Assembly (NCBI GenBank): GCA_002398845.1
Contig: DHBY01000061.1
Span: 1-64,000, forward strand
Direction: 5' to 3'
Length of the DNA stretch: 64,000 nt
Source: Firmicutes bacterium UBA4916
Lineage (GTDB): Bacteria; Bacillota; Clostridia; Tissierellales; Tepidimicrobiaceae
Position 1 is the first letter of the stretch. Every line of letters begins with the position of its first letter. This document shows, in pieces, positions 44,578 to 52,935 of the stretch. Both the position numbers and the translations under genes were made by a program. Under the pieces are notes generated by a model. That model searched no databases. It worked only from the letters and a program-made list of their open reading frames with translations, and was not told the origin of the DNA.

Positions 44578-45204
44578 CTAGATATTAATTTTATCATCAT
44601 TATTGTTTTTATTGTTCTTCTTCTTTTTATCTGGTAATATATCTAATCCAAATTTTTTCCCTATAAAATTAAGCAACTTTGCTGTTTGAAAAATAATCTT
44701 TTCCGAATAAAGAATAGCAACTGATTTGCCAAAGGCCTTGCCCCCTACTGTAAAGGATGCAATCAACGAAGTTATAATAATGCTCAATACACTTCCATTT
44801 TTTATATCATAAATGCTTATAAGTTTATAGATAACTGTAGTCCCAACAGCACCACTGATAATACCACTAATATCACCAATTACATCATTGCAAAAATTAG
44901 ATACTTGTCCAGCGTTTCTAACCAATTTTATAGCATATTTTGCTTCCTCAACTTTATTAGCTGCCATTGCATGAAAAGGCTTTTCTTCGGCAGTTGTAAC
45001 AGCAATTCCAATAATATCAAAAAATATACCAATTAATATTATAATTATCAATATTATAAATGCTAGAAATATATCAAGGTTTTGGACTAAGGATTCTGTA
45101 ATTATATTAAAAATTATTGCCATAATAAATGTCCATATAGTTATGACAATTACCCATCTCATATTATGCTTATCAGAAAAACTATCATCTTCCTTTTTCC
45201 CCAT
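44578..45204 (-). CDS. oapA: OapA-like OLE RNA-associated membrane protein
   Basis: The product has 208 residues with four membrane segments in two pairs (about 17-38 and 41-68; about 116-135 and 142-158) and a Lys/Asn-rich basic tail (PDKKKKNNKNNND). The core resembles the DUF21/CNNM magnesium-transport fold (ILIGIFFDIIGIAVTTAEEK; SNFCNDVIGDISGIISG). It lies immediately downstream of the large structured RNA, between ispA and tlyA. This is the known position of OapA, the dimeric protein that brings OLE RNA to the membrane. SD GGAGG lies 11 bases before the ATG. Identification rests on size, topology and context rather than on a search. Confidence 0.85.
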   Translation of the reverse strand: MGKKEDDSFSDKHNMRWVIVITIWTFIMAIIFNIITESLVQNLDIFLAFIILIIIILIGIFFDIIGIAVTTAEEKPFHAMAANKVEEAKYAIKLVRNAGQVSNFCNDVIGDISGIISGAVGTTVIYKLISIYDIKNGSVLSIIITSLIASFTVGGKAFGKSVAILYSEKIIFQTAKLLNFIGKKFGLDILPDKKKKNNKNNNDDKINI

Positions 45205-45331
45205 TTAAATTATTACCTCCAAATTTTATATGTGGCAAATATTCTAACAAAAACATTTTATATTGAAGAAAACTTTTAAAATCTATTTAAATCAAATTTT
45301 AGCAATACTTGATTCTCTATGAATTATAAAA

Positions 45332-45356
45332 GGCTGATAGCATCATGCTATCAGCC
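45332..45356 (-). terminator. Hairpin at the 3' end of OLE RNA
   Basis: An 11-bp perfect stem GGCTGATAGCA with TGCTATCAGCC (3-nt loop) is followed by TTTTATAATTC on the minus strand. The T tract is short, so partial read-through to oapA is possible. Confidence 0.75.
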
Positions 45357-45925
45357 CATGAGTGGCAGTGTTTTAAGTAAATCTTACGGCTTTAGGTCCA
45401 GCAGGATTTCCCTGATAGAAACTGAATGTCGCCATAACAGCGGTTTCCCTTTAATTCTATCACTACTACGTCGCCATAAGTAGGGCTAGATTACCACTTA
45501 GTCCGCACTGTAATCCTCAATACACTTCTTCTATGAACAGTCTAGGAGTTTTCCTCTACAACCAGTCTAATCCTTAGCCTCTTTTGCAATATAGGTTTCG
45601 ATAACAAAACTTAACTTACTTGGGCCCTTCATAAGAAAAGTCGAACTTATCATCTGCCCACACCACTCAAGGCAGGCTACTCTGTATACTTGTCATTATG
45701 CATACAGGTTTATCTTACCATGTCCCAAATGGTAAGTCTCCACGAAAGTAGGGTCAACGCCTGCATGCCATTGCAGATCGCCCCATCTTTCTTACTCCCA
45801 GCAACGACCCTCGACTGGGCGTCGCGAGCCGAAACCAGGAACTTCATCGATATGCCCTTCGACGGATTTTTAGCCCCGCCCTCGAGATTAGCTGTGCTGA
45901 CTAGAATACTGTACCACTCTTAATT
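45332..45925 (-). ncRNA. ole: OLE RNA (Ornate, Large, Extremophilic)
   Basis: About 590 nt with no coding potential on the minus strand, visibly richer in G and C than the flanks. The 5' GAGTGG (45919-45914) pairs with CCACTC (45365-45360), joining the ends. Internal helices are obvious: CTTACCA/TGGTAAG, CTGTATGC/GTATACAG, CTGCA/TGCAG, CTGCC/GGGCAG and ATAAG/CTTAT. Its own promoter lies just before and a terminator hairpin ends it. Size, ispA upstream and an OapA-like protein immediately downstream fit OLE, a membrane-bound RNA complex tied to stress tolerance and magnesium/energy adaptation. RNase P, tmRNA and 6S were considered and do not fit. Confidence 0.88.
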
Positions 45926-45931
45926 GTATTA

Positions 45932-45960
45932 ATTATAGCATAATTTTTATAATTATTCAA
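45932..45960 (-). promoter_or_regulatory. Sigma-A promoter of OLE RNA
   Basis: TTGAAT (45960-45955), a 17-base spacer and a perfect TATAAT (45937-45932) predict a start near 45925, six bases before the closing helix of the RNA. It lies within the short gap after the ispA stop. Confidence 0.8.
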
Positions 45961-45968
45961 TCCTCGTT

Positions 45969-46838
45969 TTAATAACTTCTAGTAATTAAATCTTCTGTTA
46001 ATGTTTTAAAAAATTTCGTATCCTTATTTTCATAGGTCGATAATATTTTTGTGGCTTTTTTGCTTAAATCATCCACCTTGTTTCTCGCTTCTAAAATATC
46101 ATTATATGTAACATATGTTACTTTATTGATAAACTTATCTTCCTTTTCATCCAATATATCATCTCTTATTTGATAAGCCAATCCAAGATACAATCCAAAG
46201 GATCTAATGTTTTCAATTTCTTCCTCATTAGCACCACCTAATATAGCTCCTGATACAACAGATGCTTGGATTAAAGCTGCGGTTTTACATTTATACATAA
46301 ATAATAATTTATCTTCATCCATGGAAATATCATTTGACAATAAATCTACTACTTGCCCACCTATCATACCATATATACCTGAATATTTTCCTATTTCATC
46401 CATAGCTCTTACGTGTTTTTTATAATCATCAGCTGTATTTGAGCTTTTTAAAGTATATTGAGTCATGGTTTCAAAGGCTAAGTTTAGCAATCCATCTCCA
46501 GCTAAAATTGCTATGGCTTCACCAAAAACCTTATGATTAGTTAACTTGCCTCTTCTAAAATCATCATTGTCCATTGAAGGCAGATCATCATGAATTAAAG
46601 AATAAGTATGTATCATTTCAATTGCTAAAGCAAAAGGAATAGCCTCTTCATAAGTCTCGCTAAACATTTCACAACTTTTTAATAGTAAAATAGGCCTCAG
46701 CCTTTTTCCCCCAGTAAATAAACTATAATTCATAGCCTCAAATATTTTTTCTTGATAGCCTGCTTTATTTTTTAAAGCCTTCTCTAATTCTTGGTCAATT
46801 ACCCCTTTAGTCTCTTCAATTATATCTTCTAATATCAT
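45969..46838 (-). CDS. ispA: Farnesyl/geranyl diphosphate synthase
   Basis: This polyprenyl synthetase (289 residues) condenses IPP with allylic diphosphates to make FPP. The first Asp-rich motif is DDLPSMDNDD and the second DDILD, with FTGGKRLRPILLL and GGQVVDLL between or before them. Product length (C15) is inferred from family and operon. ATG behind GGAGG, four bases from the xseB stop. dxs, which often follows ispA, is not next to it; OLE RNA takes that place. Confidence 0.95.
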   Translation of the reverse strand: MILEDIIEETKGVIDQELEKALKNKAGYQEKIFEAMNYSLFTGGKRLRPILLLKSCEMFSETYEEAIPFALAIEMIHTYSLIHDDLPSMDNDDFRRGKLTNHKVFGEAIAILAGDGLLNLAFETMTQYTLKSSNTADDYKKHVRAMDEIGKYSGIYGMIGGQVVDLLSNDISMDEDKLLFMYKCKTAALIQASVVSGAILGGANEEEIENIRSFGLYLGLAYQIRDDILDEKEDKFINKVTYVTYNDILEARNKVDDLSKKATKILSTYENKDTKFFKTLTEDLITRSY

Positions 46839-46842
46839 AAAA

Positions 46843-47076
46843 CTATACCTCCATATGAAAATCTTCCTCTTCTAAGTTTCCATCCTCGCCTTTAAGCAGT
46901 ATTTTTATTTCTCCTTCTACATTATTTAATATTTCACTACAATATTTATATAATGCTACTCCTCTCTTAAACTTCTCTAAGGATTCATTTAATGGAAGGT
47001 CTTCCTTTTCTAAATTCATTGATATATCTTCTAATTCCTTAATTGCCTCTTCATAGGTTAATTCATTTTTATTCAT
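46843..47076 (-). CDS. xseB: Exodeoxyribonuclease VII small subunit
   Basis: A 77-residue helical protein: YEEAIKELEDISMNLEKEDL, LNESLEKFKRGVALYKYCSEIL are the family core. XseB subunits coat the XseA catalytic subunit in ExoVII. The start overlaps the xseA stop by 8 bp, so translation is coupled. ATG after AGGAGAG. Confidence 0.95.
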   Translation of the reverse strand: MNKNELTYEEAIKELEDISMNLEKEDLPLNESLEKFKRGVALYKYCSEILNNVEGEIKILLKGEDGNLEEEDFHMEV

Positions 47077-48289
47077 AATAAAACTCTCCTTTATTAATTT
47101 TAACCACCTTAGCCTTTATCATACCATCCTTCATTAAAAGATTTATTTCTTCGTCAATGCTTACATTGTCTGTACTAGTAATCATATTCTTATTTTGATC
47201 TAAAATAATACTATATCCCCTGTCTAAAGAGGATGTCGGATTCATGAAACTAAGTTTAGTATATATATTGTTTAATTTATCTTTCTGATTTTTTAGTTTT
47301 GTTTCCATAAAAAAGTTAAGTTTTCTAAATAAATTATCCTGTTCTTGAATTTTTTCTTTAAGTTGATTAAATGGGCTATAATAATTCAAACTTCTTTTTA
47401 TGTATTCTAATCTTATGTTGTAATCATTTATTATATAATTGTAATTTTTACTTAGCCGAGCAAATTTTTCTTCTAGGCTTTCTTTTAATTTACTTAATTC
47501 TGGAGTTGCTAATTCAGCTGCTGCTGAAGGAGTAGGCGCTCTTAAATCAGCAACAAAATCTGCTATAGTAAAATCTGTTTCATGACCTACTGCTGATATG
47601 ATAGGCTTTTCCATATTGTATATAGTTCTTGCTACAGATTCATCGTTAAAAGCAAATAATTCTTCCATAGAACCTCCACCCCTACCTGTGATTATCAAAT
47701 CTATATCATCTATACTATTAAGGTAGGTTAAACCTTCGCATATTTCCTTTGGTGCTTGTACACCTTGTACTAATACTGGATATATTAAAATATCAGCTAA
47801 TGGAAATCTTCTTTTAATAACTGTTATTATATCTCTAATTGCTGCTCCCGTGGAAGAAGTTACCACACCTATTTTCATAGGTAAATATGGCAACTTTTTT
47901 TTATGAACTGGATCAAATAGTCCTTCTTTTTCTAACTTATCCTTTAGTTCTTCAAAGGCTATAAATAAATCTCCTATACCGCTTTTTTCAATTTTTTTTA
48001 CATAAAGTTGGTAGTCCCCTTCTTTTTCGTATACTGATATGTAACCAGTAACTACAACCCTAAGCCCATCCTTTAAATCAAAATTTAATAATCGATTATC
48101 AGATTTAAACATTACGCATTTAAGTTTTCCTTTATCATCTTTTAAGGAAAAATACATATGCCCGCTATAATGATGTTTAAAATTAGATATTTCCCCCTCC
48201 ACATTTATATTAGAAAGGATAAAGTCTCCGGCAAAAATCCTTTTAATATATTGATTAACTTCGCTTACCTTTAAGGGCTTTACTCCCAT
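47069..48289 (-). CDS. xseA: Exodeoxyribonuclease VII large subunit
   Basis: The catalytic subunit of ExoVII degrades single-stranded DNA processively from both ends. From ATG 48289 it has 406 residues; a GTG three codons earlier is possible. An N-terminal OB fold (INVEGEISNFKHHYSGHMYFSLKD) precedes the catalytic domain with GVVTSSTGAAIRDI, TGRGGGSMEELFAFND and SAVGHETDFTIADFVADLRAPTP, then a long coiled coil and the GYSII C-terminus. It is followed by xseB and ispA. Confidence 0.95.
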   Translation of the reverse strand: MGVKPLKVSEVNQYIKRIFAGDFILSNINVEGEISNFKHHYSGHMYFSLKDDKGKLKCVMFKSDNRLLNFDLKDGLRVVVTGYISVYEKEGDYQLYVKKIEKSGIGDLFIAFEELKDKLEKEGLFDPVHKKKLPYLPMKIGVVTSSTGAAIRDIITVIKRRFPLADILIYPVLVQGVQAPKEICEGLTYLNSIDDIDLIITGRGGGSMEELFAFNDESVARTIYNMEKPIISAVGHETDFTIADFVADLRAPTPSAAAELATPELSKLKESLEEKFARLSKNYNYIINDYNIRLEYIKRSLNYYSPFNQLKEKIQEQDNLFRKLNFFMETKLKNQKDKLNNIYTKLSFMNPTSSLDRGYSIILDQNKNMITSTDNVSIDEEINLLMKDGMIKAKVVKINKGEFYYE

Positions 48290-48301
48290 ATTTATCACCT
48301 G

Positions 48302-49255
48302 CTAAAATATTTTTTCCTTCCCCATATATGCTACCCCAATACCATTATCTGTACACAATTCCATCTTGGGAAAATAGGTTGATATTTTTTCTTTATTAAG
48401 CTTATCTTTTAAATATTGTCTCAAAAATTTATTTGAAGCTACTCCACCAGTAATTAAAACATTATCTATATCGTATTGAATACAACTATTGATAATGATT
48501 TTATAAATAAAAAATGCTATTGTATTAAACAATGTTGCAAACACATCTTCTGATCGATATGGATAATGTTTAATTAGGTCTTTAAAATAGTTTTCCATTC
48601 CAGATAGATTAAACCAAGTATCATCTTTAATATTGATGGGCACATTAAGGTTTAAAGCATTTCCCAATTGAGACATTTCATCCATCTTTTTCCCGCATGG
48701 AAAACTTAAACCTAATTGGACACCTACTCTATCTATAAGTTGACCAACACTTAAATCTAAACTACCACCTATAATTTCTACTTTTAGATTGTCTTTATGG
48801 TTTTCAACTAATAATAGCTCCGTGGTTCCACCAGAGATGTGAAGGCTTATAAACTTAACTTCATCCTTTAAATTACCATTCATCATACCTGCACCAATAT
48901 GGCCTTCCTGATGACTAAATTCCTTATACTTTGTGCCAAGGACTTTAGACAAAATAAAAGCCTGTCCTTTGCCAACCATAAAAACAGGCATATATGAGTC
49001 TTTTATATTTCTAGGTTTATTGCTGCAAGAAATGGTTACTATATCAAAAACATCAATCTTATTTGTCATACTTTCAATTAAGATAGGTAGATTGTTTATA
49101 TGTTGAAATACGGCCTCCTGCTGCCTTAATCCTTTCTTTCCTTCTTTTACTTCTAATACTTTTCTCATATCAAGTACGATATTATTCCATTCATCTATTA
49201 CAGCCAAAGAAGTTGTATATGCAGATGTATCTATCCCAATATAGTATTTTGTCAT
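48302..49255 (-). CDS. TsaD/Kae1-like protein of unknown target
   Basis: This 317-residue ASKHA-fold protein is related to TsaD, which makes t6A in tRNA with TsaB/E. YIGIDTSAYTTSLAVID opens the fold; the iron-ligand pair is conserved in SHQEGHIGAG (H115, H119); ISGGTTELLLV and VLITGGVASNKFLRQYL give phosphate loops. It diverges at the N-terminus and around the active site from housekeeping TsaD, and the nusB-xseA location recurs in Clostridia, so it is probably a specialised paralogue. ATG behind AGAGGAAT, overlapping the nusB stop. Confidence 0.8.
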   Translation of the reverse strand: MTKYYIGIDTSAYTTSLAVIDEWNNIVLDMRKVLEVKEGKKGLRQQEAVFQHINNLPILIESMTNKIDVFDIVTISCSNKPRNIKDSYMPVFMVGKGQAFILSKVLGTKYKEFSHQEGHIGAGMMNGNLKDEVKFISLHISGGTTELLLVENHKDNLKVEIIGGSLDLSVGQLIDRVGVQLGLSFPCGKKMDEMSQLGNALNLNVPINIKDDTWFNLSGMENYFKDLIKHYPYRSEDVFATLFNTIAFFIYKIIINSCIQYDIDNVLITGGVASNKFLRQYLKDKLNKEKISTYFPKMELCTDNGIGVAYMGKEKIF

Positions 49256-49659
49256 CTTTCATTCCTCTTTCTAACAAATCCACCTAGGACACCATTGATA
49301 AATTTAGAAGATTCAATTGTACTATATTTTTTTGCAATTTCTATAGCCTCATTAATAGAGACTTCAATGGGGATATCTTCTCTATACATTATTTCATAAA
49401 TTGCAATTCTAAGAGTCGATAAATCTACTCTGGCAAGCCTATGTAGTTCCCACCCTTCTATATTGTCTTTTATATAGGAATCTATCTCATTTAAGTTTTC
49501 AATTATTGTTTTAACAGCATCTTCAATATAGGATTTTTCTCCTGCATCAAAAATATTATTTTCAAAAAACATATCTATTGCATCTTCCGAAAAATCCGAG
49601 TTTATTTCCATTTGATATAATAATTTCATTGTAGATTCTCTTGCGTGTTTCCTGCCCAT
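49252..49659 (-). CDS. nusB: Transcription antitermination protein NusB
   Basis: NusB binds boxA with S10 (NusE) during rRNA antitermination. The product has 135 residues, all helical: RKHARESTMKLLYQMEIN, YIEDAVKTIIENLNEID, HRLARVDLSTLRIAIYEIMYR and VSINEAIEIAKKYS-type segments, ending FINGVLGGF. ATG behind AGGGAGGA. Confidence 0.96.
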   Translation of the reverse strand: MGRKHARESTMKLLYQMEINSDFSEDAIDMFFENNIFDAGEKSYIEDAVKTIIENLNEIDSYIKDNIEGWELHRLARVDLSTLRIAIYEIMYREDIPIEVSINEAIEIAKKYSTIESSKFINGVLGGFVRKRNER

Positions 49660-49691
49660 CTTAGTCCTCCCTAACTATTAGTACCTGAATA

Positions 49692-49928
49692 TTAATCTTT
49701 TTTACCTATTTGAAGTATTTTCTCTAATAATTCCTTTATATTTTCCTTGTTATCACTTTTACTTCCCAAATAGTATCCTAACCATGTACATAGTACTATA
49801 AATAAGGTTTTAAAAAAACCTATAGTCAGCACTAATATAGCTACTATAAAACCAATGATTGCTCCAAAAGTTTTGCCTTTATTAGCCTTTATATATTCCA
49901 TTAATTTATCAAAAAATTCTCTTGCCAA
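49692..49928 (-). CDS. DUF2273 small membrane protein
   Basis: A 78-residue membrane protein, two close helices (FGAIIGFIVAILVLTIGFFKTLFIVLCTWLGYYLGS). DUF2273 proteins accompany amaP and asp23. TTG start eight bases behind GAGGTG. It lies immediately after amaP, probably part of the alkaline-shock membrane cluster. Confidence 0.88.
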   Translation of the reverse strand: MAREFFDKLMEYIKANKGKTFGAIIGFIVAILVLTIGFFKTLFIVLCTWLGYYLGSKSDNKENIKELLEKILQIGKKD

Positions 49929-49947
49929 TTTGCAAACACCTCTACTA

Positions 49948-50496
49948 TTATTTTACATTTCTTATAGGCGCAGTCACATTACTTATTAATATCTTGATTT
50001 CATTTACATTAACTCCTGTGCAACTTTCTATATGCTCTTTTACTTTACTTTGCAATTCTTCAGAAGTTTTTGGTATATTTATTTCTGGGGACACCTCTCC
50101 TTTTAATGATATATATAGTTGGCCTTCCAAAATGTCTACTTTTGTTTTTATATTCCTAACACCTGTAAATTTATCAGCAACATTTTGAACTAATCCAATT
50201 ATTGTATCTGATGAAATGTTTATCTCTCCATGATCAGTTCTCTGAATAATGTAAGTTACTTTAGCTTTTCCTTTATTCCCCATAATGCTTATTACAATAA
50301 ATCTAATACTCGCTAATAAAAAAATTAATCCAATTACTGAATAAGCATAATTCCCTTCCATTGATTTAAAAACTAAATTTAAATTATCCCTTGATAAAAT
50401 ATCTAATTGTTGAAAAGGAAATAGTATAACAATGATAGATAGCACTGCCAAACAAAGGGAACAAATAGTTAGTATTAACCTATCAATAATATTCAT
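49948..50496 (-). CDS. amaP: Alkaline shock response membrane anchor protein AmaP
   Basis: AmaP tethers the Asp23 protein to the membrane. The product has 182 residues from ATG 50496; a longer frame begins at 50508, directly on the ribosome site. Two membrane segments (IIDRLILTICSLCLAVLSIIVILFP; YSVIGLIFLLASIRFIVISI) form a hairpin, and the C-terminal half is an Asp23-like domain (QNVADKFTGVRNIKTKVDIL). It sits between asp23 and DUF2273. Confidence 0.9.
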   Translation of the reverse strand: MNIIDRLILTICSLCLAVLSIIVILFPFQQLDILSRDNLNLVFKSMEGNYAYSVIGLIFLLASIRFIVISIMGNKGKAKVTYIIQRTDHGEINISSDTIIGLVQNVADKFTGVRNIKTKVDILEGQLYISLKGEVSPEINIPKTSEELQSKVKEHIESCTGVNVNEIKILISNVTAPIRNVK

Positions 50497-50525
50497 TATA
50501 AGCTCCATCCTCCTAATAAATATTT

Positions 50526-50558
50526 AAATTTACCCTCTGGTTTTCAGAGGGTAAATTT
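50526..50558 (-). terminator. Terminator after asp23
   Basis: A 14-bp perfect stem (AAATTTACCCTCTG, loop of five) lies directly past the asp23 stop and is followed by an AT-rich, T-poor tract. It may let part of the transcription reach amaP. Confidence 0.75.
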
Positions 50559-50560
50559 AC

Positions 50561-50956
50561 TTATTTCACTCTTGGTTCAATTTCCGTTTTTGGTTCTTTC
50601 GGTATTTTGACCCCCTGTACATTTACATTAACCTCCATAACATTAAGACCAGTCATGGTTTCTACTGTATCTTTAACATTTTTTTGTACAGAACTAGCAA
50701 TTTCAGAAATTTTAGAACCATACTCCACTACAATAAAAATATCTATAGCTGCTTCTTTTTCCCCAACTTCTACTTTTATACCCTTAGATAGGTTCTTCAT
50801 TCCTAGCATTTCAGTAATATCACCAGTTATTCCGCCACTCATTCCAGCGACACCATCTATTTCAGTGGCTGCTAAACCTGCTATAATAGCCACAACTTCA
50901 TTAGCAATTTTTACTGTGCCATAATTAACCTTTTCATCATCTAAAAACTCCGCCAC
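50561..50956 (-). CDS. Asp23/Gls24 family envelope stress protein
   Basis: The product has 131 residues from GTG 50956, eight bases behind GGGAGG. The Asp23 core reads TVKIANEVVAIIAGLAATEIDGVAGMSGG and GIKVEVGEKEAAIDIFIVVEYG, then NVKDTVETMTGLNVMEVNV. These soluble proteins gather at the membrane with AmaP and sense envelope stress. It follows the spoIIIA operon, the usual clostridial context. Confidence 0.92.
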   Translation of the reverse strand: MAEFLDDEKVNYGTVKIANEVVAIIAGLAATEIDGVAGMSGGITGDITEMLGMKNLSKGIKVEVGEKEAAIDIFIVVEYGSKISEIASSVQKNVKDTVETMTGLNVMEVNVNVQGVKIPKEPKTEIEPRVK

Positions 50957-51028
50957 ATTAGACACCTCCCATTATCAAAAAGTTCTTAGAATTATTATAT
51001 CAAAGCCGCATCATTTTTACAAACATTT

Positions 51029-51691
51029 CTAATTCTTTTTCATTATTTTTATATTGGAAGTATCTAAATCCGTTTCAGCCATTATAATATCTAAAATTTT
51101 CACCACATCTTGTTCCGAAAGTTCATCTTTTAAAACCACTACTTTCGCATTTTCGTCTGTAAGAAACACTAGGACTTCCTCAAATCCTTTAGCTTTTATT
51201 AATCCTTCTATAGTCAGCTCTTTTTCAGATATATCACCAATATTCATTATTTTCTTTTGAGCCTCAGTTCTTACTCCATCATTAGTATTTTCATTATTTA
51301 CAATTTCATTCAATCTATCAATTAATCCCGCCCTTAATTTATCTCTTGAAAGCCTTTGTTCAATAAAATAGGATTTAGAAGTTAAGCTGTCCTCTTTGCT
51401 AATAGTTTTCCCGATTTGAGCATTAGTTTCTTCTGCTATTTCATCAATACCTACATTAGCCTTTGTATCTAGTATTTCAATGTCTTCTTTTTCTTCTCCT
51501 TCAGATATAGCTTCTACTAGCTCTTTATCATCCACATCTATACCTTTTGCCAATTCCATCTCTTCATGTTTTTGATAATCATTTGAAGCTTTTAATAATG
51601 CTTGTTGAGTAAGATTATGGTTGATATAACCAGTAAATACTAGTAATACGATTAGTAACAATATAAACGCTGGTTTTTTTATTGTAAACAT
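51029..51691 (-). CDS. spoIIIAH: Stage III sporulation protein AH
   Basis: SpoIIIAH (220 residues) is the mother-cell membrane protein that binds forespore SpoIIQ to build the channel across the two membranes. An N-terminal helix (AFILLLIVLLVFTGYIN) is followed by an acidic linker and the EscJ/PrgK-like ring domain (YFIEQRLSRDKLRAGLIDRLNEIVN; GFEEVLVFLTDENAKVVV). ATG behind AGGAGGG. It is the last gene of the spoIIIA operon. Confidence 0.94.
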   Translation of the reverse strand: MFTIKKPAFILLLIVLLVFTGYINHNLTQQALLKASNDYQKHEEMELAKGIDVDDKELVEAISEGEEKEDIEILDTKANVGIDEIAEETNAQIGKTISKEDSLTSKSYFIEQRLSRDKLRAGLIDRLNEIVNNENTNDGVRTEAQKKIMNIGDISEKELTIEGLIKAKGFEEVLVFLTDENAKVVVLKDELSEQDVVKILDIIMAETDLDTSNIKIMKKN

Positions 51692-51702
51692 ATATCCCCC
51701 TC

Positions 51703-52284
51703 CTATTTACTAGAATAAACTTCAACTTTATTACTAGCTACCCCTAATACGGTTTTTACTGCCTCGTATAGCATCTCCTTTATTTCTAGATCTTCGGCGC
51801 CTTCGGCTATGACTATAACGCCTTTAACAGTTGGCCTTATTTCTTTTAAAACTATAGGTGAACCTTCATTGCCTGTAACCACTTGAATTGTCATATCCTC
51901 CCTTACGATTTCCCTAGTACCTCCTTGGGAGTCAATTTCATTAGTAGTTTCACTATTTTTAGTAGTATTAAATGCTGGAATCTTTTCAACAGTGTCTTCC
52001 AATGTAATCATTGCCTTTACTTTACCTACCCCTTTTAGTTGGCTTAGTATTTCCTCTAGTTTTTTTTCTAAAAGGGAACCGTAATCTAAATCGTTAATCA
52101 TTGGATTATTTATTATATTTTCTGACTCTAAAGCTTTTTCTGTGTCTTTTTTTTGTTCTAAAAAAATATTAGCTACTATTAAAAGTATGATTCCAATAAT
52201 GAGTATTATGAATAAATTCAACATAAATTTTTTATTATTTACTTCTTCTAAATATTTTTTAATCCTAGCGATAAACTTCTCCAC
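51703..52284 (-). CDS. spoIIIAG: Stage III sporulation protein AG
   Basis: SpoIIIAG forms a large ring in the mother-cell to forespore channel. From GTG 52284 it has 193 residues; a GTG three codons earlier overlaps the previous gene's end. A membrane helix (KFMLNLFIILIIGIILLIVANIF) precedes the ring-building domain (LKGVGKVKAMITLED; GVIVIAEGAEDLEIKEMLYEAVKTVLGV). Gene order AF-AG-AH is conserved. Confidence 0.94.
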   Translation of the reverse strand: MEKFIARIKKYLEEVNNKKFMLNLFIILIIGIILLIVANIFLEQKKDTEKALESENIINNPMINDLDYGSLLEKKLEEILSQLKGVGKVKAMITLEDTVEKIPAFNTTKNSETTNEIDSQGGTREIVREDMTIQVVTGNEGSPIVLKEIRPTVKGVIVIAEGAEDLEIKEMLYEAVKTVLGVASNKVEVYSSK

Positions 52285-52285
52285 C

Positions 52286-52927
52286 CTATTCACCTTCCCC
52301 TGTAGTATTTAAAAATATTTTTATATTTTTTTTAGGTACATTATAATTTTTAGAAAGCATACTTTTTATCTCCTTACCTTTATCAAATTCCTCCGTGATT
52401 GTTGGCTTTTCTTCTTCTTTACCAATGGTTATTTTTTCGATATTACCAATGGTAATTATATCTTTGGTTTCCTTTTCCTTCTCTTCCATACCTTTCATTT
52501 CACTTATTGCTAATTTTATATCTTTAATATCTCCATATCTAAGTTCATCTTCATAAATAGAAATACTTATTTCATCTACTTTATAGTTGGTAGTTTCTTG
52601 GATTAATTCTTTAATCTCTTCTTCCATCTTACTAAGATATACTTCTTTTATCTGTTCTTCTTGCATTGAAACCAAGTTCATATTATCCTTATAAACAAAC
52701 TTGCTTTCCTCTATCTCCTTTTTAAAAATCTCTTTATCAATATCAAAATCTTTATTTAATAGTTTTATAAATGGAGTAATAATAACAATTATAATTAATA
52801 GCCCAATTACCATATCTATATATCTCTTCATATTGTTATTAGGTATAATTATCTCAATTATCGAAACAATTACAAATACAAAAGCAATATCCCTTATCCA
52901 CAATTTTAAAAAATCTACTATTCCCAT
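52286..52927 (-). CDS. spoIIIAF: Stage III sporulation protein AF
   Basis: SpoIIIAF (213 residues) has two N-terminal membrane helices (WIRDIAFVFVIVSIIEIIIP; MVIGLLIIIVIITPFI) and a C-terminal soluble domain of ring-building type (SISIYEDELRYGDIKDI). It belongs to the SpoIIIA-SpoIIQ channel. ATG behind AGGTGAG. Confidence 0.92.
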   Translation of the reverse strand: MGIVDFLKLWIRDIAFVFVIVSIIEIIIPNNNMKRYIDMVIGLLIIIVIITPFIKLLNKDFDIDKEIFKKEIEESKFVYKDNMNLVSMQEEQIKEVYLSKMEEEIKELIQETTNYKVDEISISIYEDELRYGDIKDIKLAISEMKGMEEKEKETKDIITIGNIEKITIGKEEEKPTITEEFDKGKEIKSMLSKNYNVPKKNIKIFLNTTGEGE

Positions 52928-52935
52928 TTTCTCAC

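Noticed and set aside
45690..45923. Plus-strand ORF of 77 codons opposite the structured RNA
   Set aside because: It is antisense to OLE RNA, has no ribosome site and no recognisable protein features; it arises because that RNA is GC-richer and stop-poor.
45332..45925. RNase P RNA, tmRNA or group II intron as identity of the structured RNA
   Set aside because: There is no tmRNA tag reading frame or tRNA-like ends, no recognisable RNase P core signatures, and no reverse transcriptase or intron boundary motif. Position and partner gene fit OLE better.
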